Shown here in pieces: positions 45,206 to 53,675 of a stretch of DNA of 64,000 nucleotides. The position numbers and the translations under genes are program-made. The DNA lies in NCBI RefSeq assembly GCF_000718775.1, contig NZ_JOCB01000030.1, positions 1 to 64,000 on the forward strand, given 5' to 3'. Every line of letters starts with the position of its first letter. Positions within the stretch are counted from its first letter, which is position 1. Under the pieces are notes generated by a model. It was not told where the DNA came from and did not search any database. It saw only the letters and a program-made list of their open reading frames with translations. This DNA is from Streptomyces sp. NRRL S-31 (GTDB lineage: Bacteria > Actinomycetota > Actinomycetes > Streptomycetales > Streptomycetaceae).

Positions 45206-46729
45206 TCAGTCCAGCTCCCGGGGCTCCAGCGGCCTGACCGCCGGGCCCTGGAGCACGGTGCCGTCCACGGCGAAGCGCGAGCCGTGACAGGGGCACTCCC
45301 AGGCGCGTTCGGCGCGGTTGAACGCGACCAGACAGCCGAGGTGGGTGCAGCGGGCGGACACCGCGTGCAGGGCGCCCTCCTCGTCGCGGTGCACGGCGAG
45401 CCGCTCACCGCCGGACCGCACCAGCGCACCGTCACCGGGCGCCAGGTTCTCCACCGAGCCCGGCGGCTTCAGCCGGTCGCCGACGAAGTGCCGGGCCACC
45501 TCCGCCTGGGTCTTCAGCAGCGACCCGGCCTCGCGCACCACCGGCTTCAGCCGGCGCGGGTCGTACAGGTCCCGCCAGGGGCGGTCCCCGCCGGTGATCA
45601 GCGAGGTCAGCAGCAGCCCGGACATGATCCCGCCGCTCAGCCCCCAGCCGCCGAACCCGGTGGCGACATAGGTGTGCCGGGCGCCCGGGTGGAAGGGGCC
45701 GATCAGCGGGACGGTGTCGGTGGACTCGTTGTCCTGGGTGGCCCAGGCGTGATCCAGCGTCACCCCGGGGAAGTGCGCCTCGGCCCAGGCGGCGAGCCGG
45801 GCGAAGCCGGCCTCCGGATCGCCGGTGCCGGGCGTGAAGTGCTCGCCGGTCACGACGAGCAGCCGCCGCCCGTCCGGACCGCGGGGCGCGGCGCGCACCG
45901 AGCGGGTGTTCTCCTCGGGCGTGATGTACATGCCGTGCGGGTCCGGGCCGTCGCCCAGGGGTCCGGCGACCACCAGTTCCCGGCGCGGCGACAGCCGGGT
46001 GAACAGCAGCGCCCGGTCGAACACCGGGTAGTGGGTGGCGATCACCACGTCCCGGGCGGTCACCGTGGCGCCCGCCTCGGTCGTCAGCCGGCACGGCTCG
46101 CCCTCCGTCAGACCGGTGACCCGGGTGTGCTCGAACACCTGGCCGCCGTGCGCGAGCAGGTCGGCGGCGACCGCCCGCAGGTACCTCACCGGGTGGAACT
46201 GCGCCTGCCCCGTCACCCTGACCGCGCCCGCCACCGGGAACGGCAGCCCGGTCTCCGTGGTGAACGAGGCCGGCAGTCCCGCCTCCCGGGCGGCCTCCGC
46301 CTCGGCCCGTACCTCCGCCACCCGGTCGCGGTCCCGGACGTAGGTGTACGCGTCCCTCGTCTCCCACTCGCAGTCGACGCCCAGCTCGGCCACGAGCGCC
46401 GCCGCGTGCTCGATCGCCTCCGACTGGGAACGCGCGTACAGCCGGGCGGCGTCCGGGCCCCGGGTGCGCCGCAGTCGGTCGTAGACCAGGGTGTGCTGGG
46501 CGGTCAGCTTCGCGGTGGTGTGGCCGGTGACCCCGGCCGCCGCCCGCCCGGCCTCCAGCACCGCCACCCGCCGCCCGGCCCGGGCCAGCTCGTGGGCCGT
46601 GCTCAGTCCCGCGATGCCCGCGCCGACGACCGCCACGTCCACGTCGAGGTCCGCGTCCAGGACGGGGTGGTCCGGCCCGGGGGCGGTCCGCAGCCAGTAC
46701 GACTCGGTGACCTTCCGCTGCTCACGCAT
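45206..46729 (-). CDS. FAD-dependent oxidoreductase fused to a Rieske [2Fe-2S] domain
   Basis: This 507-residue protein has a DAO-type flavoprotein domain (FAD motif VAVVGAGIAGLSTAHELARAGRRVAVLEAG at about 30-60, end motif YVATGFGGWGLSGGIMSG near 385). A C-terminal Rieske domain follows at about 425-505, with the cluster ligands CTHLGC and CPCHGSRF. This architecture is common in bacteria, often in stress or glycine-betaine-like metabolism, but the substrate is not known. The protein is cytoplasmic, with no signal peptide. ATG 46729 starts MREQRKVTESYW. Confidence 0.88.
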   Translation of the reverse strand: MREQRKVTESYWLRTAPGPDHPVLDADLDVDVAVVGAGIAGLSTAHELARAGRRVAVLEAGRAAAGVTGHTTAKLTAQHTLVYDRLRRTRGPDAARLYARSQSEAIEHAAALVAELGVDCEWETRDAYTYVRDRDRVAEVRAEAEAAREAGLPASFTTETGLPFPVAGAVRVTGQAQFHPVRYLRAVAADLLAHGGQVFEHTRVTGLTEGEPCRLTTEAGATVTARDVVIATHYPVFDRALLFTRLSPRRELVVAGPLGDGPDPHGMYITPEENTRSVRAAPRGPDGRRLLVVTGEHFTPGTGDPEAGFARLAAWAEAHFPGVTLDHAWATQDNESTDTVPLIGPFHPGARHTYVATGFGGWGLSGGIMSGLLLTSLITGGDRPWRDLYDPRRLKPVVREAGSLLKTQAEVARHFVGDRLKPPGSVENLAPGDGALVRSGGERLAVHRDEEGALHAVSARCTHLGCLVAFNRAERAWECPCHGSRFAVDGTVLQGPAVRPLEPRELD

Positions 46730-46741
46730 GACCGCCGGGTA

Positions 46742-46807
46742 CCCCGGCCGGAGCCGCTCACGTTTCCCGCCGGCCGTCCCGGCCTCCCCGGCCGGAGCCG
46801 CTCACGT
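46742..46807. repeat. 22-bp direct repeat flanking the PPK2 stop codon
   Basis: The same 22 bases (starting CCCCGGCCGGAGCCG) occur at 46742-46763 and 46786-46807, 22 bases apart. The second copy includes the stop codon of the PPK2 gene (46802-46804). It looks like a local duplication in the spacer between the two genes. Confidence 0.8.
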
Positions 46808-47671
46808 CTGCTTCAGCAGCCGCTCCCGGCACTCCGCGACGTCGAAACCGGCCTCCGGGTAGCGCGGGTCCAGCTCCCGCAGGTGTTCCAGCAGCAGCCG
46901 GCTGATGGCCCAGTTCCGGTACCACTTGTGGTCCGCCGGGACCAGGTACCAGGGCGCGTACGGCGCCGCGCAGCGCTCCAGGGCCAGCTCGTACGCCTCC
47001 TGGTAGGCGGGCCACAGGGCCCGTTCGTCGATGTCGGACGGGGCGAACTTCCAGTGTTTGTCGGGCCGCTCCAGCCGGCGCAGCAGCCGGCGCTTCTGCT
47101 CCTCGTAGGAGATGTGCAGGAAGCACTTGACGAGGGTCACCCCCTCCTCGGCCAGCTCCCGCTCGAAGTCGTTGATCAGCCCGTAGCGGCTGCCCACCTC
47201 GGCGGGCGTGGCGAGGTGCCGGACCCGGGCGATCAGCACGTCCTCGTAGTGCGAGCGGTCGAAGATGCCGATCTCGCCGGGCGCGGGCAGCGCGCCGCGC
47301 ACCCGCCACAGGAAGTCGTGTTGCCGCTCCTCCTCGGTGGGTGCCTTGAACGCCCTGATCCGGCAGCCCGACGGGTTGAGCTGGCCGATCACGTGCTTGA
47401 CCGTGCCGCCCTTGCCGCTGGTGTCCATGCCCTGGAGCACGAGCAGCACCCGGCGGTGGTCGCCCGCGGTGCCCGCCGCCCAGAGCCGCTCCTGGAGCCT
47501 GGCCAGCCGTCGGCCGGTGTGCGCCGTGGCGGCCTGCGCCGCCTGCTTGCCGTCCCGGGCGCCGGGGGTGGTCCGGGCGTCGTGCCCGGCCAGGTCGACC
47601 CGCTCGCCCGGCGGGAGCCGCAACAGCTCCCGCAGTGTCTCGCTCCGCCTCCCGACCGGGTGTTTCGGCAC
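46802..47671 (-). CDS. polyphosphate kinase 2 family protein
   Basis: This 289-residue PPK2 protein has Walker A VLLVLQGMDTSGKGGTVKHVIG at about residues 75-95, the basic lid with AFKAPTEEERQHDFLWR, and Walker B GEIGIFDRSHYEDVLIARV near 140. LEERPDKHWKFAPSDIDER-like lid residues follow, then PWYLVPADHKWYRNWAISRLLLEHL. These enzymes move phosphate between polyphosphate and nucleotides (ADP, GDP or AMP depending on class). The residue after Walker A is Asp-Thr-Ser, as in class I. GTG 47671 follows a weak GGAGC box. The slipin gene ends 53 bases upstream in the same direction. Confidence 0.9.
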   Translation of the reverse strand: MPKHPVGRRSETLRELLRLPPGERVDLAGHDARTTPGARDGKQAAQAATAHTGRRLARLQERLWAAGTAGDHRRVLLVLQGMDTSGKGGTVKHVIGQLNPSGCRIRAFKAPTEEERQHDFLWRVRGALPAPGEIGIFDRSHYEDVLIARVRHLATPAEVGSRYGLINDFERELAEEGVTLVKCFLHISYEEQKRRLLRRLERPDKHWKFAPSDIDERALWPAYQEAYELALERCAAPYAPWYLVPADHKWYRNWAISRLLLEHLRELDPRYPEAGFDVAECRERLLKQT

Positions 47672-47724
47672 AGGCGCTCCTTCCGTCCGCGGTGGTGCGG
47701 GATGCCGTACGGGTGCCCGGCCGG

Positions 47725-48591
47725 CTAACCGGGATGCGGACCGCCGTCGGTGTGCGGCTCGGGCCGCGGTTCGGGCCGTGGTTCGGGCCGTGGCTCGGAC
47801 CACGCCTCCCGGTCCGGCTCCGCGGGCGGTGACTGCCCGCCCCGCTCCAGGAAGTGCAGCAGCTCCACGGGGATCGGCAGCACCAGGGTGGAGTTCTTCT
47901 CGGCCGCCACCGCCATCACCGTCTGGAGCAGCCGCAGCTGGAGCGCGGCCGGTGTGCCCGACATCTGCTGGGCGGCCTCGGCGAGCTTCCGGGAGGCCTG
48001 GAGTTCGGCGTCGGCGTTGATGATCCGGGCCCGGCGCTCGCGGTCCGCCTCGGCCTGGCGGGCCATCGACCGCTTCATCGTGTCCGGCAGGGACACGTCC
48101 TTGATCTCCACCCGGTCGACCTGGATGCCCCAGCCCACCGCGGGGCTGTCGATCATCAGCTCCAGGCCCTGGTTGAGCTTCTCCCGGTTGGAGAGCAGAT
48201 CGTCCAGGTCGCTCTTGCCGATGATCGACCGCAGGGAGGTCTGCGCCATCTGCGACACCGCGAACTTGTAGTCCTCGACCTTCAGCAGGGCGCTCGCGGC
48301 GTCGACCACCCGGAAGTAGACCACCGCGTCCACCCGGACGGTGACGTTGTCGCGGGTGATGCCCTCCTGGGCCGGGATCGGCAGCGTCACGATCTGCATG
48401 TTGACCTTGTGCAGCCGGTCCACGAAGGGGATGACCAGATTCAGGCCCGGCGACCGTTCCTCCCCGGTCACCCGGCCGAGCCGGAACAGCACACCGCGTT
48501 CGTACTGCTTGACCACCCGAGCGGCCGCCGCCAGGTACACCACGGCTGCGGAGCCGGCCGCCGCCACCGCCGCGAGAAGCAAGTCGACCAT
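47725..48591 (-). CDS. SPFH/band-7 membrane protein (slipin)
   Basis: This 288-residue protein has an N-terminal membrane anchor (LLLAAVAAAGSAAVVYLAAA), then a stomatin/slipin SPFH domain: VKQYERGVLFRLGRVTGEERSPGLNLVIPFVDRLHKV, DNVTVRVDAVVYFRVVD, AQTSLRSIIGKSDLDDLLSNREKLN and IKDVSLPDTMKRSMARQAEADRERRARIINADAE. It probably forms membrane microdomain scaffolds. The C-terminus is a Pro/Glu/Arg repeat encoded by 12-base tandem units (47760-47795). ATG 48591 follows a GAGGAGG box. The nfeD-like partner often found next to slipins is not present. Confidence 0.9.
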   Translation of the reverse strand: MVDLLLAAVAAAGSAAVVYLAAAARVVKQYERGVLFRLGRVTGEERSPGLNLVIPFVDRLHKVNMQIVTLPIPAQEGITRDNVTVRVDAVVYFRVVDAASALLKVEDYKFAVSQMAQTSLRSIIGKSDLDDLLSNREKLNQGLELMIDSPAVGWGIQVDRVEIKDVSLPDTMKRSMARQAEADRERRARIINADAELQASRKLAEAAQQMSGTPAALQLRLLQTVMAVAAEKNSTLVLPIPVELLHFLERGGQSPPAEPDREAWSEPRPEPRPEPRPEPHTDGGPHPG

Positions 48592-48646
48592 GGTGACCTC
48601 CTCGTACAGAGGTCGGTTTTGTCTGCTGTTGCCACGATAGGCCCAT

Positions 48647-48684
48647 GGGGCCGGGATGCCGAGAGATCCCGGCGTCCCGGCCCC
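48647..48684 (-). terminator. terminator after the SulP gene
   Basis: A 15-bp stem with one G-T pair (arms 48647-48661 and 48670-48684, GGGGCCGGGATGCCG core) and an 8-base loop lies 12 bases beyond the SulP stop and before the slipin start. It would end the carbonic anhydrase-SulP transcript. Confidence 0.7.
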
Positions 48685-48695
48685 ACGGGGAGTGC

Positions 48696-50186
48696 TCAGG
48701 CGGCCTTGACCAGCCGCACCGGCTCTATGCCCGCCGCGCTGTGCCGCGCCGCCCAGTTCTCCAGGGCCGTACGGCAGGCGTGATCCAGGTGGTGCAGCCC
48801 GGACAGGTCCAGCCGGACCGGACGGTCCTGCGGCAGCGACTCCAGGCTGTCCAGGATCTTCGGCAGCCGCAGGAACGTCGCGTTGCCCGACAGCCGCGCC
48901 TCCACCGGGCCCGCACCCCCGTCCACGACCTCCAGCCTGATGTGCGAGGCCTCCCAGGCGGTCTTCACCACGGCCAGTGCCAGACCGATCAGCACGCCCT
49001 CGAACATGCTGACCGCCACGATGGAGACGGCCGTGACGGCGAGGACCAGCGCTTCCCCGCGGTGCTCCCGCCACAGCCCGGCCAGCGCCCGGACCGGGAT
49101 CAGCTTGGCGCCCGCGTGGATCAGGATGCCCGCGAGGGCCGGGATCGGGATGTGGGCGAGCACGCCGGGCAGCAGCGCCGCGAACAGCAGCAGCCACACG
49201 CCGTGCAGCACCCGGGAGGCCTTGGTGCGGGCCCCGGCCTGCACGTTGGCCGCGCTGCGCACGATCACCGCGGTCATCGGCAGGGCGCCGAGCAGCCCGC
49301 ACACCGTGTTGCCGGCGCCCTGGGCGATCAGCTCCCGGTTGTACTGGGTGCGCGGACCGGAGTGCAGCCGGTCCACGGCCGCCGCGCTGAACAGCGACTC
49401 GGCGGACGCGATCAGGGTGAAGGCGACGACCGTGCCCAGCAGCCCCGGACCGGCCAGTTCGGCGAAGGCGCTCAGCGGCGGCGGCTGGACGGAGTCCAGC
49501 AGGCCGCGCACCTCCACCATGGCCACGGGCAGGTCCAGCGCGAACGCGGCCAGCGTGGCGAGCCCGACCGCGGCCAGCGGACCGGGCACCGTACGCACCT
49601 TCGCCGGGGCGTGCCGCCACAGCAGCAGCACCGCGACCGTGCCCGCGGCCACCGCGAGCGAGGCCAGGGCGCCGCCGTCGCCGAAGGCGTCCCAGAACGC
49701 GCCGGGCAGCCCGGCGATCTTGCCCAGCCCGGAGTCGGGGGCCTTCGCGGCCAGCGCCGGGTAGAGCTGCCCCGCGATGATGACCAGACCGATTCCGGCC
49801 AGCATGCCCTCGACGACGGAGACGGAGATGGCCCGGAAGTAGCGACCGAGCCGCAGCAGGCCCATGGCCACCTGGAGCAGCCCGCTGGCGAGCACGATCA
49901 CACCGAGTGCCGGCAGGCCGAACTCCTTGACCGCCTCGAAGACGAGCACGGTCATGCCGGCCGCCGGACCCGACACCTGGAGGCTGCTGCCGCGCATCAG
50001 CCCGGTGACGAGACCGCCCACGATGCCGGTGACCAGGCCGAGTTCGGCCGGCACCCCGGAGGCGACGGCCACGCCCACGCACAGCGGCAGCGCGACCAGG
50101 AAGACGACGAGCGAGGCCGCGAAGTCCTGCCTCAGGTGGGGGAATCGGGATATGAGGGAGCGGTTGTCGGTCATCGGCGCGCTCAC
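48696..50186 (-). CDS. SulP-family anion transporter with STAS domain (likely bicarbonate or sulfate)
   Basis: This 496-residue SLC26/SulP transporter has about 11-12 spans, starting DFAASLVVFLVALPLCVGVAVASGVPAELGLVTGIVGG. The family motif region SGPAAGMTVLVFE is clear, and the AESLFSAAAVDRLH region of the substrate site is preserved. A C-terminal STAS domain follows at about 415-496 (VRLDLSGLHHLDHACRTALENWA). Its GTG overlaps the carbonic anhydrase stop by four bases (GTGA). The tight coupling to a carbonic anhydrase makes bicarbonate a better guess than sulfate. Confidence 0.88.
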   Translation of the reverse strand: MSAPMTDNRSLISRFPHLRQDFAASLVVFLVALPLCVGVAVASGVPAELGLVTGIVGGLVTGLMRGSSLQVSGPAAGMTVLVFEAVKEFGLPALGVIVLASGLLQVAMGLLRLGRYFRAISVSVVEGMLAGIGLVIIAGQLYPALAAKAPDSGLGKIAGLPGAFWDAFGDGGALASLAVAAGTVAVLLLWRHAPAKVRTVPGPLAAVGLATLAAFALDLPVAMVEVRGLLDSVQPPPLSAFAELAGPGLLGTVVAFTLIASAESLFSAAAVDRLHSGPRTQYNRELIAQGAGNTVCGLLGALPMTAVIVRSAANVQAGARTKASRVLHGVWLLLFAALLPGVLAHIPIPALAGILIHAGAKLIPVRALAGLWREHRGEALVLAVTAVSIVAVSMFEGVLIGLALAVVKTAWEASHIRLEVVDGGAGPVEARLSGNATFLRLPKILDSLESLPQDRPVRLDLSGLHHLDHACRTALENWAARHSAAGIEPVRLVKAA

Positions 50187-50761
50187 AGGGCTTCGAAGGT
50201 GTCGGTCCGCGGGCGGTGCGTCCGTACGGTGCCGGTGTGCACCTCGTAGTACCAGGCGTGCAGGTCCAGCCGGCCCTCCGTCAGCTTCCGCTCCACGCAG
50301 GGGTAGGAGCGCAGCCGCAGCAGCTGGGTCAGGACGTGGCTCTGCACGCCCTCGGCGACCTCCGGGTCCTCGGCCGCGCCGTCCGGGCGCGGGGTGGCGT
50401 GCGCCAGCCAGTCGCGCACGGCCGGTACGGCGGTCAGGTCGTCCCCGCGCACCAGCGCGCCGACGGCGCCGCAGTGCGAGTGGCCGCAGACCACGATGTC
50501 CCGGACGCCGAGCACCTCCACGGCGTACTCGATGGTGGCGGCCTCGCTGGTGGGATGCTCGGAGGCGTACGGCGGGACGATGTTGCCCGCGGTGCGCAGC
50601 TCGAACAGCTCGCCGGGGCGGGCGCCCGTGATCAGGGCCGGGACGACCCGGGAATCGGAGCAGGTGATGAACAGCACCTGGGGGGACTGGCCTTCGGCGA
50701 GCTTGGCGAACTCCTCAGGGCGTTGTCCGAACGTACGGGCGTGGTCGATGAGGGGCTGCAT
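50183..50761 (-). CDS. beta-class carbonic anhydrase
   Basis: This 192-residue protein has the zinc ligands and catalytic dyad of beta carbonic anhydrases: Cys and Asp/Arg in LFITCSDSRVVP (about residue 35), and His and Cys in IVVCGHSHCGAVGALV (about 92-95). It interconverts CO2 and bicarbonate. The ATG at 50761 is followed downstream by the overlapping SulP transporter, so anhydrase and transporter are made together, presumably to move or trap bicarbonate. The family's conserved RTAGN motif is also present (FELRTAGNIVPPY). Confidence 0.95.
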   Translation of the reverse strand: MQPLIDHARTFGQRPEEFAKLAEGQSPQVLFITCSDSRVVPALITGARPGELFELRTAGNIVPPYASEHPTSEAATIEYAVEVLGVRDIVVCGHSHCGAVGALVRGDDLTAVPAVRDWLAHATPRPDGAAEDPEVAEGVQSHVLTQLLRLRSYPCVERKLTEGRLDLHAWYYEVHTGTVRTHRPRTDTFEAL

Positions 50762-50838
50762 GTCTGTGGTTCCTCCTGGCGCGCCTGCCTGGCGCGTCGG
50801 ACTTGAACGGGTTGTGGGGGAGAGCGGAGCGGCGGCTC

Positions 50839-51234
50839 TCAGCAGCGGAAGACCTGGAGCGCTGCCGGTGCGTGGGCCGCGGCGGCTCTGGAGGCGGGAT
50901 GGTGCGGGGCACCCCCGGGGTACGACGGGTCGGCCTCCGCCTCCCGGCCGGATATCAGGGGGTGTTCCCGCGGTTCGCCCGTCGCCGGGCCGCGGTGCCG
51001 GTCACGCACGGGCGGGAGGCTCAGGGATGCACCCGGCCGGCCGGGGACGCGGATCGTGTCCGCTCCCTCGCGGGCCCACTGTGCGGAGAGGGGTGTTCCG
51101 GTCTCGGTCTTGGCCAGGGCCTGACCGAAAGTGTGCGCGGGTGTGAAGGTTCCCGTGGGGACGAAGAGCTGGAAGGCGAGCAGGGTCACGCTGAGGAGGG
51201 TGAGCAGGCAGCGCACCGTCGTACCTCGCAACAT
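50839..51234 (-). CDS. small secreted protein of unknown function
   Basis: This 131-residue product starts MLRGTTVRCLLTLLSVTLLAFQLFVPTGTFTPAHTF split as a classic signal peptide (basic start, Leu-rich core), with a mature part rich in Pro, Arg, His and Ala and a single Cys as the last residue. No family is recognised. It is supported by a good promoter immediately upstream (TTGACC, 16 bases, TAGAGA) and the lack of any better frame. The mature part has biased composition, so the precise end is less certain. A DasR-like site overlaps the promoter. Confidence 0.6.
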   Translation of the reverse strand: MLRGTTVRCLLTLLSVTLLAFQLFVPTGTFTPAHTFGQALAKTETGTPLSAQWAREGADTIRVPGRPGASLSLPPVRDRHRGPATGEPREHPLISGREAEADPSYPGGAPHHPASRAAAAHAPAALQVFRC

Positions 51235-51258
51235 GAGCCTCCCCCCGCCCTCTTCATG

Positions 51259-51297
51259 TCTCTAGTCCAGACCAAGCGATGGTCAACGAATGGTCAA
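51259..51297 (-). promoter_or_regulatory. promoter of the small secreted protein with DasR-like site
   Basis: On the minus strand TTGACC (51281-51286) lies 16 bases before TAGAGA (51259-51264). A second TTGACC (51292-51297) forms an 11-base direct repeat with the first. TGGTCTGGACTA (51263-51274 on the minus strand) matches 10 of 12 bases of the TGGTCTAGACCA element of DasR operators and Streptomyces chitinase promoters. Confidence 0.6.
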
Positions 51298-51398
51298 GAA
51301 ATACGTTAGCGCGGCGCGGCCCTTTGCAGGGTTAACTGCGCGTTACGAAACGAAGAGAGCGTGAAAAGTGCGGTGGCATGGCCGGAATTCGCCCTTGA

Positions 51399-51435
51399 CG
51401 CGCGCCGGCGCGAGCGACTCCCGCGCTGGCGCGCG
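51399..51435 (-). terminator. hairpin after zapE
   Basis: A 14-bp stem with one G-T pair (CGCGCGCCGGCGCG against CGCGCTGGCGCGCG) and a 9-base loop lies 28 bases past the zapE stop on the minus strand. Confidence 0.55.
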
Positions 51436-51462
51436 AGGTGGCTGACGGCCCGTCGGGGCCGG

Positions 51463-52569
51463 TCAGGGGGCGACGAGCCCCTTCGCGTCCCGGGCCAGCG
51501 CGGTGAGCCGGGATATCGCGCGGAAGTACTTCTTGCGGTAGCCGCCGTTCAGCATCTCCTCGCTGAACAGCCGGTCGAACGGCAGCCCCGAGGCCAGCAC
51601 CGGGACCTCGCGGTCGTAGAGCCGGTCGGCGAGCACCACCAGCCGCAGCGCCGTCGACTGGTCCGGCACGGGCCGCACACCCGTCAGGCAGACCGCCCGC
51701 ACCCCGTCGGTCAGCGCGCCGTACCGGCTCGGGTGCACCTTGGCCAGGTGCTCCAGCAGGCCCGGGAAGTCGTCCAGCGAGGCGCCCTCGGTGGCGAACG
51801 CCGTCGTCCTGACCTCCTCGTCGGAGAAGGGCGCCGGGGCCTCGGGCAGGCCGCGGTGGCGGTAGTCCTCGCCGTCGATGCGCAGGGCGCGGAAGTGGGC
51901 CGACAGTCCCTGGATCTCGCGCAGGAAGTCGGCGGCGGCGAAGCGGCCCTCGCCCAGCTTGCCGGGGAGCGTGTTGGAGGTCGCGGCGAGCGCCACGCCC
52001 GCCTCGACCAGCTTGCCGAGCAGGGTCGACACGAGGACCGTGTCGCCGGGGTCGTCCAGCTCGAACTCGTCGATGCAGAGCAGGCTGTGCCCGGACAGGG
52101 TCCGCACCGTCTGCTGGAAGCCGAGCGCGCCGACCAGGTTGGTCAGCTCCACGAAGGTGCCGAACGCCTTGCGGGCCGGTTCGGCCGGGGCGGCGTGCCA
52201 CAGGGAGGCGAGCAGATGGGTCTTGCCGACGCCGTACCCGCCGTCCAGGTACACCCCGCGCGGGCCCGCCGGGGTCTTGGGTGCCTTCGCCCTGCCGAAC
52301 CCGAGGAAGCCGCGCAGACCGCCGCCGGAGGGCGCGGGCGCGGCGCCCAGCCCGGCGGCGAAGCCCTCCAGGACCCGCACGGCCTCCGTCTGGCTGGGCT
52401 GGTTCGGGTCCGGGATGTACGTCGCGAAGCGGACCGAGTCGAAGCGCGGCGGCGGCACCATCTCGGCGACCAGGCGGTCCGCGGGGACGTGCGGCTCGCG
52501 GGCGCACAGGGAGAGGGGACCCGCGTCGGTCACGGGGCCGGAACCGGGGGCGGTGGAGGAGGACGACAC
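51463..52569 (-). CDS. zapE: AFG1/ZapE-family ATPase
   Basis: This 368-residue P-loop ATPase has Walker A VYLDGGYGVGKTHLLASLWH near residue 110, Walker B SLLCIDEFELDDPGD near 175, sensor residues AATSNTLPGKLGEGRF near 215 and the C-terminal block LPFDRLFSEEMLNGGYRKKYFRAISRL. The family (AFG1 in mitochondria, ZapE in bacteria) is linked to cell division and to handling of damaged membrane proteins. GTG 52569 (VSSSSTAPGSG) is preferred; TAGCAT lies just upstream, so translation may be leaderless. It is divergent from the reductase gene across 36 bases. Confidence 0.88.
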   Translation of the reverse strand: MSSSSTAPGSGPVTDAGPLSLCAREPHVPADRLVAEMVPPPRFDSVRFATYIPDPNQPSQTEAVRVLEGFAAGLGAAPAPSGGGLRGFLGFGRAKAPKTPAGPRGVYLDGGYGVGKTHLLASLWHAAPAEPARKAFGTFVELTNLVGALGFQQTVRTLSGHSLLCIDEFELDDPGDTVLVSTLLGKLVEAGVALAATSNTLPGKLGEGRFAAADFLREIQGLSAHFRALRIDGEDYRHRGLPEAPAPFSDEEVRTTAFATEGASLDDFPGLLEHLAKVHPSRYGALTDGVRAVCLTGVRPVPDQSTALRLVVLADRLYDREVPVLASGLPFDRLFSEEMLNGGYRKKYFRAISRLTALARDAKGLVAP

Positions 52570-52605
52570 GGTTGTCCATGCTAAGCGCCGTGTCACACTG
52601 CACGA

Positions 52606-53511
52606 ATGCGACGCCTCTTCCCTGTGACCGAAGAAACAGCAGCCCAGGCACTCACGGAGGCAGCCGGGCGGGAGACGGAGGGGCCGGCCCCGGCCCGCGC
52701 GGACGGCCCCGCCGGGACGTCCGGGGCGCATTCCGGGGCTTCCGGGACGGGTGGTGCCGGGGCCGCCGACGCCCTGGTGGACCGGGAGTGGGGCCTCGCC
52801 GAGCTGGCCGCCGCCTACGCCTACCCGGAACCCGGCGCCGGCGCCCCGCGGCCGTGGCTGCGGGCCAACATGGTCTCCTCCCTCGACGGCGCCGGTCAGC
52901 ACGATGGCCGCTCGCAGCCCATCTCCGGCGCCGCCGACATGCGGATCTTCGGCACCTTGCGGGCGCTCGCGGACGTCGTCGTGGTCGGTGCGGAAACGGT
53001 ACGGACGGAGGGGTACCGCCCCGCCCGGGTGCGGGCCGAGTTCGCCGGGGCCCGCGCGGCCGCCGGACAGACCCCGGTGCCGGCCGTCGCCGTCGTCAGC
53101 GCGAGCCTGGACCTGGATTTCACCCTGCCGCTGTTCACCTCGCCCGTGGTGCCGACGCTCATCCTGACCGGAGCCGCCGCCGCGCCCGACCGGGTAGCCG
53201 CCGCCGAGAAGGCCGGCGCCCGGGTGCTGGTCGCCGGTGCGGGGACGGGCGTGGAGCCCGCGCGCGCGGTGCGGGTTCTCGCCGGCCTCGGACACACCCG
53301 GCTGCTCACCGAGGGCGGCCCCCGGCTGCTCGGTCAGCTGATCGCCGCGGAGGTGCTGGACGAGCTGTGTCTGACCATCTCGCCGATGCTCACCGCGGGG
53401 AGCGCGCAGCGCATCGCCGTGGGGCCGTCGGTCGCCGTCCCACACCGGTTCGCGCTCGTGTCCCTGCTGGAGGAGGAAGGGTTCCTGTTCAGCCGCTACC
53501 GGCGGCGCTGA
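52606..53511 (+). CDS. RibD C-terminal-domain (dihydrofolate-reductase-like) pyrimidine reductase
   Basis: This 301-residue protein has a disordered Gly/Ala/Ser-rich N-terminal 50 residues, then a RibD_C domain: LRANMVSSLDGAGQHDGRSQPISGAADMRIFGTLRALADVVVVGAETVRTEGYRPAR, with the nucleotide site TRLLTEGGPRLLGQLIAAEVLDELCLTISPML, each part typical of the family. Full RibD has a deaminase domain ahead of this one; here only the reductase is present, so it could act in riboflavin synthesis or on another pyrimidine or pterin. ATG 52606 lacks a ribosome site and could be leaderless. Confidence 0.85.
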   Translation: MRRLFPVTEETAAQALTEAAGRETEGPAPARADGPAGTSGAHSGASGTGGAGAADALVDREWGLAELAAAYAYPEPGAGAPRPWLRANMVSSLDGAGQHDGRSQPISGAADMRIFGTLRALADVVVVGAETVRTEGYRPARVRAEFAGARAAAGQTPVPAVAVVSASLDLDFTLPLFTSPVVPTLILTGAAAAPDRVAAAEKAGARVLVAGAGTGVEPARAVRVLAGLGHTRLLTEGGPRLLGQLIAAEVLDELCLTISPMLTAGSAQRIAVGPSVAVPHRFALVSLLEEEGFLFSRYRRR

Positions 53512-53675
53512 GCCGCCGCTCGGCTGAATCCGCCGTTGTCCGCCGTTGTCGGACGCTATGCGCCGTTCCGCTCCACTCCCGGCGGGCATGCCCAGACCCG
53601 CACCACCCGTGTGATCATGGGGAAGGATGGTTTTCGCGGGGCCCTGCCGGGCCCTCCGAGGAGAGGAGGCGCCTG

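Noticed and set aside
47760..47795. The 12-base repeat at the slipin 3' end as a mobile or CRISPR-like element
   Set aside because: It is only three in-frame copies coding a Pro/Glu/Arg tail, with no spacers or associated genes.
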